Assembly (NCBI GenBank): GCA_016801885.1 | Contig: CM028896.1 | Coordinates: forward strand, 2,976,001-3,040,000 | Source: Toxotes chatareus | Lineage: Eukaryota; Chordata; Actinopteri; Toxotidae | Reading direction: 5' to 3' | Length of the DNA stretch: 64,000 nt | Shown here: positions 14,331 to 28,689 of the stretch, in pieces | Layout: the number at the start of each line of letters is the position of its first letter | Numbering within the stretch: position 1 is the first letter of the stretch | Position numbers and translations under genes: made by a program | Notes under the pieces: model-generated | What the model was told of the DNA's origin: nothing | The model's input: only the letters and a program-made list of their open reading frames with translations | The model's database searches: none

Positions 14331-17300
14331 TACAGAGCAGCCAGGGGGACTTAGAACCCCTTAAAGAGATCCCCAGAAAACAACAAAAGTCTGAGTATGG
14401 AAAGAGATCTTGAAAAAAAAAAAAATCAAACATTATTTCAAAGCAGTTCTATTGTTGTGATGGATGACAGCTTTTAGGAACTAATCAAAATCTGTCTTGT
14501 GGCTGACATTTATCTTTGGTTTTGTGCACCTATGTGTAAATTGTGTGTGGATTCGATGTCAGAAACACCAGTGATTCTCAGAGACAGGCTGCAAACCAGT
14601 TCTGGTCCATGCACCGTTGGTTTCCAGTCCACAAACACGTTATCAAACAAGAATGGACATGTCTGATAACCACTCTTACCCACCACCACCGTCTTTACCA
14701 TTTAGACAAGACAAAAACTTACTCCAATGTGTGACAGATTCACTGTGCAAAAAAAAAAAGGTTAAAACATTACCCTTTCTATTATTTGATAAAAGGAAGT
14801 GGTTGCCTCTTTCTCTCCCTTTCCTCCTGACACTGCCCACGGTTCTGACATAATCTAAATCACAGAATGTCTCATCACTTTTTAGAAAGAAAATCAATGC
14901 ACGAAAACACAGCTGCGGCTGAAAAACAATGCAGGATAACATGGCTGCTGCCGTTCTCGTATTCTAGAGGATTTATCCAACTTTACAATATGATGCTGAT
15001 AAAAATAAAAGACACCATCACCCCCTCTAAACCATCACTGAACACATGTTTAATCTTGAAAGATGTATTTGATAAAAACGCTCACATAATGCTCACTGTA
15101 ATCCAAGTGATCACAGCTGTAGTGTGACATACAGGCGATAATGCTCTTAGCCAGTAGATTAAGGTCAGACTATAGGCGTTAACATGTGCTAACATGCTAA
15201 AGTAGATCTTCCAAAAGTGACACATTTATCTAATACAAATATTGTTACTAAAAATCATAACTGATAAGTGGGATTTAAGTCTATGATCCTGTCATTTGTT
15301 TGATAAGGATAAATCTTTGCTGAACTTTTAAACCTTGCCATATGTCAAAAGGGCCTTTAAAAAAAAATACAGGCTTAATCTTTTCCCTTTTTACCCTTTT
15401 CTGAGAAGTATTTTACCACTGTGTCACTGATACAAAAAGGTTCATTGCAGAATGCTTACTGTGTTATGCGCTGTGAGTATTGTGTTGGTACATCCAAGGT
15501 GGGCTGTTTCTGTTAACCCTTACCTGTGCCATAAACGGGTCACAGCTCTGGGGAGCTGATTATTCTCTAGCCTGGTTAATGGTCTTTACTGACGGCACTT
15601 AATGAAAATTAATGACCAGCTTTGGGACGCCGTGCACACAAATAGGGCAGCAACAGTATTTTCCGTGCTTTAAGGTCCCGTTTTCAGAACCCAACCACAG
15701 AATGAATTTAGAAAGACAGGTAGATACAGATACTGTAAATAGGGAGGGGGTTGCGGGTGCACGGAGTTTACAAAATCTTATAAATGAGTTTGTAGTCTGT
15801 GCCAGTGGGTCCCTATGCAGAATAAACATTCAAAAATAAATCAAGCCGCCCTGCGGTAATACACCAAATTTACTTGATGAAATGAACTCCAGGATGTATT
15901 TCTGTCTAATAATAACAAATTTCAGATCCTGGCCAAGCCCCTGATGAACTACCTTGGCAGTATTCTTGCTTCATCATCCACTCATTGGTCGGCCCAGCTC
16001 GCTGCGGAGAGAAAGCAACACCCACTAGAAGAGATCAGCCTCAGCCTTAAGCCTGTGAGAATCCCATTAATGAGTATTAATGGATGTCTTGGAATGCCAT
16101 GATCCCTGCAACATGGATTGGATCCACATCCTCTTAACCCGACTCAGTCTCAGAGATTAGGCCTTACTGGATTTATAGGTAGATACATTTTACTCACTGT
16201 CTTTGAAACTTCACTGCATTTACCAGACACAGGTCTCATGCATGCAGCGGATACCAATTTGGACGAGTCAGTTACTGTCTCGGTCAGTAGAAAATTGTCC
16301 TACAGCGTGCTGCTCTTACTGCTCTCACTGATTCTGATAAAGTCCCTAATCAGGGCTGTTGACATCACATGTGTCAGCCAAAGAAAAATAGGAGGAAAAA
16401 TGTATTGAAAATGGAAACGTTGCACAACACTGTGTGCTGAGTTCATCCAGGTTTCAGTGCAGAGGTTGCCTTGCTCTTACAAAGTGCCTTTTTACACAGT
16501 GTCTCTGCCTTTTCCTGCATGAGTTTCTACAGTTAATGGATATCTGGGTTTGTTATTTTGTAAAGTTCATGCTTTTGTGGAATTTCGATGGTTTCCTAGC
16601 ATCAAGATAATTGTCCACCTGCTGTTCAGGTTGTTGTCCACAGCATTTTGGTTTTATTTTGGATGAACATCTCAGTTTTTTTTAGGAGCTTGTTAATGTT
16701 TCAGTTAATTCAGCTGCTAGAGTGCTGGGATCAGTGCTGAGCAAAGTCAAACTATGTAAAGATCTGGGATTTTGTACCTACACTTAACTCTATTGTCTGT
16801 GTCCTTTTTCAGATTATGCTTCTGGCATACTGACAGAGCAATTAGATTATTTTTGAGAGTTTACCTTGGTGGCTGTGTGGGTTGGGAACCTCCAAATGTC
16901 AGACATTAATGTGAGATGATTCAACTTTGGAACAAACTTGTCGACACGTCTGGGCAACAGCTAGAAACCTAAAAATATCTTGGGACATTTTGCATGGACA
17001 ACCCTGGATTAGTGAGGTGAAATCTTTATTTTGTATGGCTTGTTAATTGCAATGCAATATTCATGATGCTCAGCACAAATTGTTCTTGACCTACAAAGAA
17101 AGATGGTCTATTGATATTTGGTACAAACCTAAGTTATGAATATGTTATCTGATTAAAAACAACAGTAGTGTGGAGCCTTAAGCGAAGCAGAAGTTAGCCG
17201 AAGGTCAAAGATCTCTGTGTGCACAGTTACACTGAGGGAACATTTTGTGCGGCGGATTTTATTTGCCAATTTGACAAATGTCTCACCACTGAGACAGTAC

Positions 17301-18492
17301 TTTTTTGGCATCTTATAAGTCGATTTGTGCTGGGCACTTGTATGACACAACAACTATTTAATGTCTCACCTAACTGTCAAGACTGACAAAATCATGTGTG
17401 TATGTTGGTGGATAAATGGTTAAAAATGCATGTTGTAGGTGTGGGGTGTGTCTTTGAACATAAGACCCCCCAGCTTAATGTGACTTTGATAAAAGTGGGA
17501 ATGATACATCTCATTTCTCTGTTCGAGCTTTTTCTGGATTAAAAATATCACACTGATCCGCTCAAGAGGGGCACAACATCGCTGATTTGTCCATGTTTCC
17601 CTTCTATACACACCTGATTAGATGTTGATGACTTGTGGAGGAATGATTCATCTCACCAACGTGTCCCGGCAGGTTTAAAGCAGTACTCCTTAAGGCAGTT
17701 TATTTAAAGGGCCAAACATGCTTGTTACAGATTGGCCCAGAGGCAAACATGATTACCATTGTTCGATTTTTGAATATATTCTTCATAGTACATGATCTCC
17801 AGTCCATCAATTGCTATAACACACGCTTTTACTTTAGGAACTGTTGTCTTGTTCTTTTAATTATGATTGCTATTTGCGTTGTGCATTTAAAAGACTGCAT
17901 AAGTGCTTTAACAAATCTACCAAACATGCATATCATTAAGTATTCCCCTAAGTGTTCTGGTTTTGCAGCGTCAGAGGAGCCTTGGCGAATGTGCAGAATC
18001 GGTGAATATTTAGTTCAAGTGCAGAAAAAAAATGTGTCACATTCAGCAAGACAGACTTTCATTCATATACAGTAGATGCAAGCACGAGGGCATACAGTAT
18101 ACACATGCATGAACACATACTGTACATAGACAGCATTGTCGTATCTGTGAGATGTAAAGCTGAGCATGCTTGTGTGCCTTAAATTGTATGTATGTATATT
18201 GTGGTTGGCTGAGTTCACACATGCGTCTCCCGGTGGAATTACGGGGTCTTTCTGAGGTGACAGATATTTCTGTGTGTCTGGTTTGTTCTTGTGCAATTCG
18301 AGCCGAGATATTAACAGTCAATACTTGTGCGCCGCGTCTGAAACCATTGCAATTTATAGGCCTTGTTTCTGCTGATACAGCCCGGCTGTCAAAATCATCA
18401 GGGTGTGCACACAAACACCAGTCCTTCTGGAGGGACGGAAACGCATACAGAGCAGACACACCACACACCCCGAGTATGAGAGAAGGGAAGAA

Positions 18493-18497
<5 letters not shown>

Positions 18498-18540
<43 letters not shown>
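18498..18540 (+). repeat. (TC)n microsatellite
   Basis: About 21 CT units followed by an imperfect pyrimidine tract to about 18,625. Long frames crossing it on either strand encode only Leu-Ser or Arg-Glu repeats and are artefacts. Confidence 0.95.
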
Positions 18541-18546
<6 letters not shown>

Positions 18547-20029
18547 GTGTTTCTCTCTGCCTCTCTTTCTCTTTTTTCTCTGTCTGTTTATTTTTTTTCC
18601 CTGCCTCTCCCACCCCTCAGTACTTCATGCCATTCAGAGATTATCTTGTTTTCCTCTTCTTCGACAGCTGCAAACCCCATCGAGCTGGGATCTTTGTTGA
18701 AAGCTGTCATTCAAAACCCTTCAGCCGTGTTTTTGCAAATAATCTATAACATTAAAGAAAACAAGCTCAGATTATTATGTGCATACTGCTTAGCACTAGT
18801 GACGCGTACTATTTAAAAAAAAATGTTTTTGGAGAAAACTATTATAATGATTGAAGATATTATTCAAACAATGGCAGCATGTGAGGCAGCTTATGCAGAG
18901 TTTCTGGAAGCATCTGGAAGAGTCCATATGTGTATGGCATCCCTTTATTATTTATAATGAGTGAATAGACACATTTTTTGTTAATAATACTTTCACTTGC
19001 TTTGTCACATTTTGTGTCAGTAATACCAGCACTTTTGATTTTTGGCCTATCAGCTAATTCCGTCTCCCCCCATTGGCCCAGCTGAACATGCCAAAACCCT
19101 GTGGAGACAGATGAAGAGGGGTGTGAGATTTTAAAGCTATCAAGGACTGATAAGTCAAACTGATAAACCCCACAGTGGTTTCTCCGGTGGCCAGATCTAA
19201 CATACCTGTTTGTATCAAGCTACATTGTCAATAGCATGCAGCGATTTGATCTCTGCCTCTGGGTCCTGTGATAATTACACTGCTAGAGCATCAATGGGGA
19301 TTTATTGGTTTTCACTCCACAGTGTATAAAAGAGCCTGCCTTTAATCTTTGTGGGGTGAGAGCCTTCGACTTGTTAGCAACGTGTGAAAAGCCCCATCGT
19401 TTCTTCATCCTTGACTAATCATTAGTGGAAATTAGCGTGGACAGGGATGGAGTGAGTGTGGATGCCGCGAGAAGAAAAACTACTAAAAGTGAATGGTGCT
19501 TACAAAGTATGTGGTCAAGACAAATGAGCCACGTATGACCATGACAGGCCAAGGACAAGGCAAGCCAATGAGTAAGGAGGGAAACATTTCCCTAATACAG
19601 ACAAACTCATTAGCTGCAATTTGAAAATGATTTTCATTATGTGTTGTGTTGTCTAGTCTGCATCTATCTGTTGTCTTTGTCTGTGTGTGTGTATTTCTGT
19701 CTGTGGCCTTGTTCAAGGACAAAGTTTTGAATGGAAAAAGCTTTTCCCACAGTACCTAGAAACTAGACAGGTTTTGCATGTCAGGTGCATTTTTTTAGTG
19801 GTCGACCTCTTGTCAATCTAACACAACAAACCTGAAGCATCTTTGTAGGCCTCAAGTCAATTGTTTTCTTTTTTTTTCTGACTAACACTGTAATTGGCTG
19901 TGTCAAAATCAACCTCATCTCCTAGAAATTATGTTTCTGTACAGCTAAACTGCAACTGCATATCCCTGGCTGGATTGTGTTCAGAGGCACTGAATGAATG
20001 AATGAAGCGCTACATTTATCAACAGCAGT

Positions 20030-20190
20030 GGAGTCGCCAGGAGGTGGTTGGGGTGGCTGGCAGGCATACAAAGTGCACAACTGTCACACCAGAGACCAGG
20101 GTTCGCATCCAGGGTCCCCATCTGTGGTTAGGTTCAGGCAACAAAAGCACTGTGGTTGCGGTTAAGGAAAGACTGCAGTTTTATTTATAT
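20030..20190 (+). repeat. Dispersed repeat with tRNA-like B box
   Basis: The stretch contains GGTTCGCATCC (20,100-20,110), one base from the Pol III B box consensus. It is followed by ggttaggttcaggcaacaaaa and ggttgcggttaaggaaag, phrases seen in a common fish interspersed repeat. Ends are approximate. An open frame across it has no recognisable domain. Confidence 0.45.
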
Positions 20191-23100
20191 GTAAATAAAC
20201 GTATCTGAAGTGACTGTGAACCTAAACCAGACTATGATCTTTCCCCAAAACTAACCAGAGTTCTTTAATAATGCTGCATTCACTATAAGTGGATATGATA
20301 TTGCAAGATCATGTTCAGTAACAACATATTTGCGAGCTGCCACATATGTAACTAAACAAAATATCCTCATTATGGTAATAAAAAGTGCAATCTGGTCGCA
20401 ATGATGTTTCCTTCAGGATGTATTTACTTTTGCAATTTAGTTGTGTAGAAGGGGAATTTCTGGGTTGTTCAAAATAGGTGTTTGAAGTTCTGATAAGCTC
20501 AGGCCACCCAGCATCAAATGATAGTAAAAGTTTCACTACCTAATCCACATAGTGGAACATTTCTATCTGATAAGCAAGACATCACCGTCACAAGTAGGTG
20601 GAGACTAAAACAGAGCTAAAAGAAGAGATAATATTGGATGTAGATTCACAGGATAGTCAGGAGCACAAGTCCAAATGAATGCCAATGTTGCTTTGTGTCT
20701 ACTGAGTGTAAAGTTCATCATATCAGTTTAAAAGGTGATGATATGTTAGTGTTGTGTTTACAGCTTGTTTGAAAAGGTTGCAGGTTTAAGGTAAAGGTGA
20801 TATTTAGGCATGGGTAAAGGTTAAAGTAGCCTCCAGGGATCTATGTCAGTCAACAAATCGTCCTCTAAAGTCCTGTCAATGACGTTTGTTCGTGCCATGT
20901 GCACATCAGTTTTGTGTGTTCCCGTACCACCCAAATATAGGTCACAGAAGCCAGTACGTAGTGCCCTTGGCCTGAGCATGTGAACTTAGAGGTCTGAGGA
21001 AGGTGACTCCCACAGTGTGTAATTAAACAGCAAACTGCCTCACTAAACACGGACGCTGCCCTACTGAGCGCCTCCTCGCTCTGGCATCTGTGCCCGACAC
21101 CAGGCCGGCTTCCTTCGCCCATTTTTCACGGCGCACCTCACACTGTCAAAGAAGTCAACAAGCAAACGAGGGGAAAACAGCTGCGCTGTGCGATCAGCAT
21201 CACAGGTTATAAGTCAGAAACTCTGGAAGACACAAAGGAAAGTTTGTTTCACCTGAAGTAACAAATCTCAAAGTGCCTCATTATACCGAAGCTCCCAGAA
21301 CACAGAAGTGCCACTTAATAGATAGCAGCAAAGAGCACACTTTGAAGATGAGGTTTATATATTCTTTAGGAAAAATGCCATGAAATGTCAAAGACAACAG
21401 CACTGAAAGAGGGAGTAATTTTCTCTCAGTTCTCTTAGCTCCTTTACTTTACGGTATCAGAGCTAAATGCCAGCATGTGTTTGATATCTAAAAATCTGGA
21501 GAGAAATAAACACATTTCACACACACATTATTTACACCACAAATTTAAGTGCAAGTATCAGGACCTAGTCTGTTTTGTTTTCCTATATCAGAGGTCCCAC
21601 AGAGTTAGCTGCTTTTGTTTGATTGTATTTTACCTGCTGGAGCTGACCTCATTATTAACAGCTTGCAAAAAAAAAAAAAACATCTTATAAGCACTTGGGT
21701 CTGAGTGCTGGGAATCTACTTGTTTACCATTTGGCAGGTGATATAATATTCTTTAAAGCAGTCAATAGAGAGATAGATTGCTAAACAGATAGAAAGAAGG
21801 ATAGACAGATGGATTAAATTTTGGTAAGGACCCTTGTTCAGGTGCTTTCTCTCTTGAAGGGAAGACAATATCAAAGCCATTTAGAAAAAGCTGAGATATT
21901 CTGCATTCATTGACGGTTAATTAACCTCTACAGGAATTGTCTTTGAAGCTGAGCCAGAAATCAGAGGTGCTGTTCATGTCACATGCTACAAGCACACGGT
22001 TGCACATTTGAATGCAACAAAAGGCCATATCGCACAACTTCAAAATCAAATACTCTCTAGCCCTGCTACAAGTAATGAAACCTTATATTTGTGTGGGTTT
22101 GAAAATGATTCTGTGCATTGGTGTTTAACCACGGTCACCCGTATGAAATAGCCCGAGACCATCTGCGATTTATGATTCGCTCCCAGCCTCTGCCAAGCCA
22201 GGCTGAATAATTTACATTGTGCTGAGGCCTACGTGCCCAGAATTTCAGATGCCAAAAATAGAGGAATGAAGGGGAGCGAGTAGGATGAGGGAACGGAGTC
22301 AGACGAACCACCACTACTGTTGGAATGTGGCACAAAGTGGGTGTGTCGAGCGAAAGGGAGCGGGTAGCATGCTGAGTAATTGGCCAAACATGCTGATTCA
22401 CATGGAAGTGCTCTTCAGAGCCTTGCTAATCTGCATGCCTCCAGTGTGTCACCATGACACTATAAACACTATGTGTAGGAATCCCCCCCCCGCCCCCCAC
22501 ACCCCACCCACAGCACTTGAAAGAGATGCTCGCACTGAGTCTGTGATCCACAAGTCAACAATGAAGTTGGTAGAAAGGATGAAAAGCCAACTGTCAAATA
22601 CGATGCATTCATCTCAGATGACAGACAGAAATGGGAAACATCAAACAAACAAATAAATCTATTGTACATAAGCCTTAGAATAACAAATGTAGATGAAAGA
22701 GAGGTGTGAAAAAATATGTTTTGGACTTTTCAGGAAAATGTGTGGAGGTGTGTGTTTCTCTCTGTGTGTGTCTGTATATGTTTGTAAAACAGTCTGTTTT
22801 CCCCCTACTACACCTCTTGGCTATAACCTTGGATGGCTCTGACTCTCTCACAGGTGAATGCTCTTTAACAAAGGTGCAGCCCCACAGCTCACAGCTCTCC
22901 CAAAGGCCCCCGAAAACTGCAAGATGGGGAGAAACCAAAAACGTAACAGTGACCCTGTTTTTTTTATGGTTATGGCATGGTGTTCATTTAGCAGAGGTCA
23001 CAAGTAAAAGACTCATTATCATTGCTCGAATCATGGAAAATAATGAGATACAATATGATAGTGGCTAAATGATATTGCCTCCACAGAAACACAAAATGCT

Positions 23101-24371
23101 ATTTGTCACTAACCACATAAAAAGTGTCCTTGAGGATGCTTTTCTTGTGTCTTTGAACACAAAAGTAAGCAGGCAAACAGTGATTGCGTTTGGTGATAAT
23201 CTTCAACTTGTGCCAATCAGCCAGCCTAATCACATTGGGGATTTAATGAAAGTGCAGGACCACAGGCAGCACAAAGTTAAACTGAGGCAGATAAGAAACT
23301 CCAGTGGCCTGTAATTGGACCTCATTGATCTGCTGGGTTTATAGATTCTTATCATCTCACATTATGTAAATTCTTCCATCTCACAAGAGCATTAGCAGAC
23401 ATCCCTTGTGACTTTACTTTTGGCCTGTATGGTTGTAAAAGGTTCCCTGTTTAAAAGACATAGTTACGATGAAATGCATAATGCAAGACTGTATTTATTC
23501 CTGGTATTGCCAGCATGAAATCACATCACAGCTATGGACGTTTGCCCTTTGTGTTTCTCCAAGAAAACACAACTCCACTTGGGTGGTTTGAGCACTCCCT
23601 TGCTCTCTTTTTGTCTTTCTAGTCATTGTTTCTCTTATATTTTACTTGAATTCCTGAATAAAATCAAAATAATTTGTGTCAAATTTCCCTTGAACAAAAC
23701 TGAAAACTCACTGCCAACCCATGTTCCACCCATGTGAGCTTATGTCCACAGAGACCCCATGGGCAGTTGACAGATGGCAAGGCACTACCATACACAGATG
23801 CCCACCTCTTATCTCTCACATCTTTGCCAAGACAAAACACATGAAGCAGGCATGGAATCAAGCAGTTGGGAACAAAATCTGGGGGGGAAACGCTGAGGGA
23901 AGAAAGGCGCACTCTTATGCTACAAATATACAGCATGTCAAATCAGCAAAATTTTCTATCTTCATTGTTGTCATGTCTGGCGCAGAAACTAATTTTCTGT
24001 GTTCAGGACTATCCTGTTCATGCAAATGGTCACAGAACTACAAAGGACTGAGAACCACAAATTAGATTTCTTAAATGTCATTAACATGGAGGTGCAGAGC
24101 TAACTTGTGTTTGTCTTTATGTCTTTATGTGCTTCTGATTAAGGAAATGTGGAGTTTAAAGCACCATATGTGTGTTTTCAGTTTTTAGTTCCTTGATTAC
24201 AAATCATTTTTTTTATTTTACCTGTTTATGTTGAGCATGTTTCAATGCATGTCATATAGTTTCTTAACACTGATTAGAAAGACAAAGCTGAGCACTGCCT
24301 GATTTCCAGATTATGTGAACACTCAAAAGGACCCAGTGGTTCCATATATCCTAATAGGTTGGAGCCACTGT
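20191..24371. other. Non-coding, no gene seen
   Basis: Unique-looking sequence with a poly-C patch at about 22,484-22,497 and a few short frames without domains. Confidence 0.55.
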
Positions 24372-24411
24372 TTGGAGCCAATCCCAGGCATCATTGGGTG
24401 AGAGGCGAGGG
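24372..24411 (+). repeat. Remnant of a common teleost interspersed repeat
   Basis: The stretch tggagccaatcccaggcatc followed by attgggtgagaggcgaggg matches, with few changes, a motif repeated many times in fish genomes. Only this short core is recognisable. Confidence 0.5.
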
Positions 24412-24865
24412 TTAATTTGTGTTGTCTCACAAGCTGTGTAGGCCTGTGACATCATCAGCCTCACTGGTGTAACTGGGAAATTAGCTGGAACACCTGGTAT
24501 TTATCTGCTGTTGTTTCCTTGTTAGCTGTGCCTGCTCCTGATAATGCTCAAAAAGAATCAGCCACTGTGGAGTAACTTTACTCCAGAGTAGCAAACCACC
24601 ATTACCTGTCTCCAGTACTCAATCAATCATTTCTTAAAATGAGTAATCACCCAACTGGATGATGTACACACTGTAATTAGGAAGAATCTAAGTATATTTG
24701 GGATTTGGTGTCTATGACCAGGGACAACTGTGGTTTGCCTCTCTGGACTAATATCAGTACTAAAGGAGGCACAACGTATGACAATAATAGAACAATAGTC
24801 ATTGCATGATTATTTAGTGCTGAGACTTCTGATTGGTTTGCAAATTCTGGATTGTGTATATGTAT

Positions 24866-25138
24866 AAATGACTCTCTGCGTTTTTACCCACACCAAGTGA
24901 ACAAAACACACACACAAGCATTAGAGACGCTGGGGCAGAGGGCTGCCTAGTAAAGTGCCCGGGGAGCAGGGGTGGACTGGTGCCTTAGCTCAGGGGCACC
25001 ACAGCCATGGTCGCAGAGGGAGGGGGGGGGGGCACATCTCCTTCACCACCAACCAAATCAGTTGTGCTTGGTCGAGGAATCGAACCGGCGACCCTCCAAT
25101 CTCCGGACAGCCCAAAGTCACGCCCCCACTCATCGAGA
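24866..25138 (-). repeat. tRNA-like SINE (minus strand)
   Basis: Reverse-complement reading shows a perfect Pol III B box, GGTTCGATTCC (25,076-25,086). An A-box-like stretch lies about 50 bp upstream of it on that strand (about 25,127-25,138). A body follows that matches a repeat widespread in teleosts, with tgcccctgagctaaggcac and tgctccccgggcac and a gggtaaaaacgcagag-like tail. The family name cannot be fixed without a repeat library. A run of 12 G lies at 25,021-25,032. Confidence 0.6.
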
Positions 25139-25467
25139 AACAAATTACATCATTATACTAATGACTTAATTGCTTAATTGTAAAAGTAATTACTTCACTC
25201 ATTAAATTACCTTTGTTAGCTGTGTCAAAGGTGCCTTTAAAAAAACAGCTCTGAATAAAACCAGGTGGGCTTACCAGTGGGTAATGTTAGTTCTAAGAGC
25301 AGTGTTGCGTGTCTCCCCTGTTGGTAGAGGCTAGCTGCCTTTCCACAGTTCCAGGCCCTATGAGAAGCAAACATGTCCCTGTCCAGTTTCTCCACTGAAT
25401 GCATGGAGTCATCAAACAAGCATACCCCCAAGTAACAAGGCTTGATGGCTCTTGCATTTCTACTAGC

Positions 25468-25538
25468 TGTAATTTATTTTAAAAAGTAATCACATTACTG
25501 TAGCCCATTACACAGTAATGTATTACTGCCCAGCACCG
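25468..25538 (+). mobile_element. hAT-like terminal fragment
   Basis: Alternating taatcacattac / taatgtattac motifs end in ACTGCCCAGCACCG, resembling the 3' terminus of the hAT-type families whose ends read CAGTG on the other strand. A related taattac-rich stretch at about 25,155-25,210 may be the other side of the same element. No target duplication was identified. Confidence 0.4.
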
Positions 25539-28236
25539 TTAACAATAACGTGACAAAAAATGAATATGGACTTGATGTTCACTGTGATAGATTAAACAAC
25601 CCAAGCACATTTCCAGAGTCTGCTAATAGATTTTCCTTTTGTACAGAATTTAATGGAAAAGAATGAATATCTGAAAATGAAACAGGGCACACTCACATTT
25701 CTAAAACACAGCACTATGGTTTGCAAAATAGTTTGCTGGGTGTAAAGGGGGGAAACATACAAAATCACTGGGAGAGTCCTTTGAGAAAAAATGAAAACAA
25801 TGTTATATATAATTCTACTCTTACCTTGCGCTAGCAATGCAAATAGTGTGCATTAGCATGCTTGTTTAACATGATTCAAGCACTTAACATGTGTCTAGAG
25901 TCATGTACATCCAAGCCCAAACCCCTCAGCCCCAGCCTGAGCTGCAGTGTGTGGAACAGAGCCCTCCAGATTGGAACCCAGCTTGGGGTAAAGGTTAATG
26001 GAAGCTACCTGCAAAACAGAGATTTACAACTACCACATCTGCTGCGGCAACCTTGGCATCATCACACTGTTTATACCAAAAACATCTTTATTTTGAGGAA
26101 CAGAAAAAAAGAGGAACAAGAAAAAGTTTTGGCTCTGTGTTTACTGTATAAGCTGTCCCTGGATATTTGCTCAGTGATTCACATTCATAGGTGAACTCGG
26201 TGAAACTCAGTGTCAGGTTGAAAATTGCCTTGAGGCAGGTTAGCATTATTCTGCCAGGCTTAAGATCAGAGGAAATGGAAAAAGAAAAGAACACTTGAGA
26301 GAACAAGTCCCAGTCTAATGTGAACATGGGAAGGACAGAACAGAGCTGTCTCTCACCCTGGAGATAGCCCGAAAATATCTTCTGTTGTCAGAATCGCTAA
26401 GACTGAACACGTACACCAGAGAGGGCCATACGTTTACCCTTACAGTGCAGACTTTGAACCATCCACAGCCTGTTCATCCATCTTTGGATGGATGTTATAT
26501 CCATATTATTCTTTTTTTTACAGTACCTCAATTCTTCTCTCAACTATTTTATTATTTATTTATTTATTTATCATAGAATTTTAATTTATCACAATGGTGC
26601 TTTGTTGGGGAAAGTAAGCAGGACAGATGTGCCCTTACACCCTTTTTTATTGTTTGGTTCCTGGCAGTTTTACTAATAAGTTTTCGAATTACTTTCAGGC
26701 AGTAGAGGTAACCTTCATTTTTAGTCACTGAGGCATGGATTCAGACATTTATTAGATTTAAAATGCAAGTTATTTACTGTGTTAATTCCCACAAGAATGT
26801 AAACAGTATATAGGCACATTAATGTCTGAATATGTCTACTAATGTCTGAATATTCTATGCTAGTGCTATTTCAGAATTATTACTATTTCATTATGCATTC
26901 ACAGTCTTCACATCACGCTCTATGTGCAGACTTTAATGTGTATAATGTCAGTTTGAAAAATAAATAAATAAAAATAATCCAACAGTAAGCATTTGAAGTA
27001 TGTTTGTTCCATTTGATCTATGAATAGGCTCTGAGAGAGCTCAAAAAGCAGTGCTATTGAAATCACTCAAGGCCTCAGCACTTGCGACCTGACAGATTGT
27101 TCAGCATGTGAACATTGCCAGGAAAAAGAAAACACAGATCCAACCAGAAAAGAAAGTTTTTTTGTGAATATTACCGTTAAAACTAGAATTTGTTCATAAG
27201 AGACTTTTCTGTTCAAGGCCCCTAACTTTTTTTTCTTTCCTTGCAAATGATGACTACTTCCCTCCTAATACACCTAAACCAACATGCACATGCAGTTCAT
27301 TGGTCATGTAAAAAGGTGAGGGTAAACTCTACAGCTATATTTCTTGAGAAGAGAAATCACAGCTGTAGCCTGTGGGTTGGCACTGTCTGTATCTCCATGA
27401 CTTCACAGGGTATTAATTGTTTCAGCGCCGTCAGCAGAATGGCCTCTGCTTGTTGAACCAAATCCAGAAGTAAAGTCATCAACCAAATTGCATGGGAGCA
27501 GATACTGAGGCTGAGCTACAGTGCAAGATGCTGAATTTCAAGATGGTGTTGGAGAATGTCTAGCTCCATTTTGAAAAGGGTAACAAACACTGGGCAGATG
27601 AAAGGGTGGAATACTAAATACTCACTGGGTTGGTATGTGACAAATAACTAATTTGTCAGGACAGGATTACTGTAAAGAAGACATGACAGAGTCGTCAAAG
27701 GTGCAGCCATCATTGACATTTATGTGACGGACGCTCTTATCAGCACTGGTCTACAATAATGCTTAGTATTCGTGAATATGTTAAACCATAGGATCAAGTG
27801 AAGAAGGGCATTTGGTGGCGGTTAGATACCAGTGATTAGCTGAGCATGAGTGCAAGAGGTGATGCAGGGAATAAACCCCTGGGCTGCATGAAAAAGCTTC
27901 TGGGTGAGATTTGCATTTAAATAGTCCTACTTTTCCACAATGGAGAGAAACAACAAAGTAAGGAAATATCACATTTTGTGGCATTTTAATTTTGTAGTTG
28001 GCCCAGCTGGTGCTAAATGTAGTAACAATGAATAATATTTCTGGTATCCTTGTACGATTTGAATGGACAAAACATTATGCAGATAGGGTGGTGATATATC
28101 ATTCTGAAATGTAGCTGCATTAAAGTATAAAAAATGGAAATACTCAATAAAATTTAAGGACTTCTGCCAGTAAGGCGTTTCATAAACAAATATTAAACTT
28201 TCTTCATAAGTTGTAACTTCCTATACTTGACTGATG
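25539..28236. other. Non-coding, no gene seen
   Basis: AT-rich sequence with small tattta-type runs near 26,553-26,572 and a taatgtctgaatat short duplication near 26,818-26,852. No recognisable gene. Confidence 0.55.
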
Positions 28237-28275
28237 AACCGTCCTCACACTGAGGATGTCAGTGTGAGGACGGTT
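28237..28275. repeat. Perfect 17-bp inverted repeat with 5-nt loop
   Basis: The left arm is AACCGTCCTCACACTGA (28,237-28,253), the loop GGATG, and the right arm its exact reverse complement (28,259-28,275). The core gtcctcacactgagg also occurs at about 28,907-28,919 in the repeat just downstream, so the hairpin is probably derived from two opposed copies of that repeat end. Confidence 0.8.
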
Positions 28276-28689
28276 ATAGTTAAGTTTGAAAGAAAGGGGA
28301 GGCAACATGGATTAGTAACCCAGTGCAGATACAATGCACATTAAAAATTCAGTCGCACATTTCATCCTTAAATACACCTAAGGTTTAAAAGGCAGCTGGG
28401 GTGACGCACAGGGAGGCTGCTGTCGATTAAGTACCGTTGCATTTCCAATACGTGCAGAATGTTAAGTAGAGTCTTGTTTATGACTTCTGGTCCAGTCGTT
28501 TTTTTTTTTAAATATATTTTTCATAACCCGTTTCCACATAAAGGAATCCCTGGACAGTTCCAGGAATCCGGTTCGCTCAGTATTCAGTGACTGAAATGTA
28601 CGACTTCAGAACCATGGACAGCGTCCTGCAGCAGTTCCTATTGGTTCACAGTGTGTGGTAATAGCTGCCTTCACAATGGACCCCGTTCT

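Larger units (their letters stand above)
2731..20029. other. Non-coding, no gene seen
   Basis: Seventeen kilobases upstream of lrrtm4 with microsatellites, poly-A/T tracts (for example 8,670-8,688, 12,200-12,221 and 14,412-14,425) and the tcagc-rich minisatellite. Open frames reach about 140 codons but are low-complexity or domain-free. Confidence 0.6.

Noticed and set aside
18398..18816. Long frames on both strands around the CT repeat
   Set aside because: They encode only translated (CT)n, that is Leu-Ser or Arg-Glu runs.
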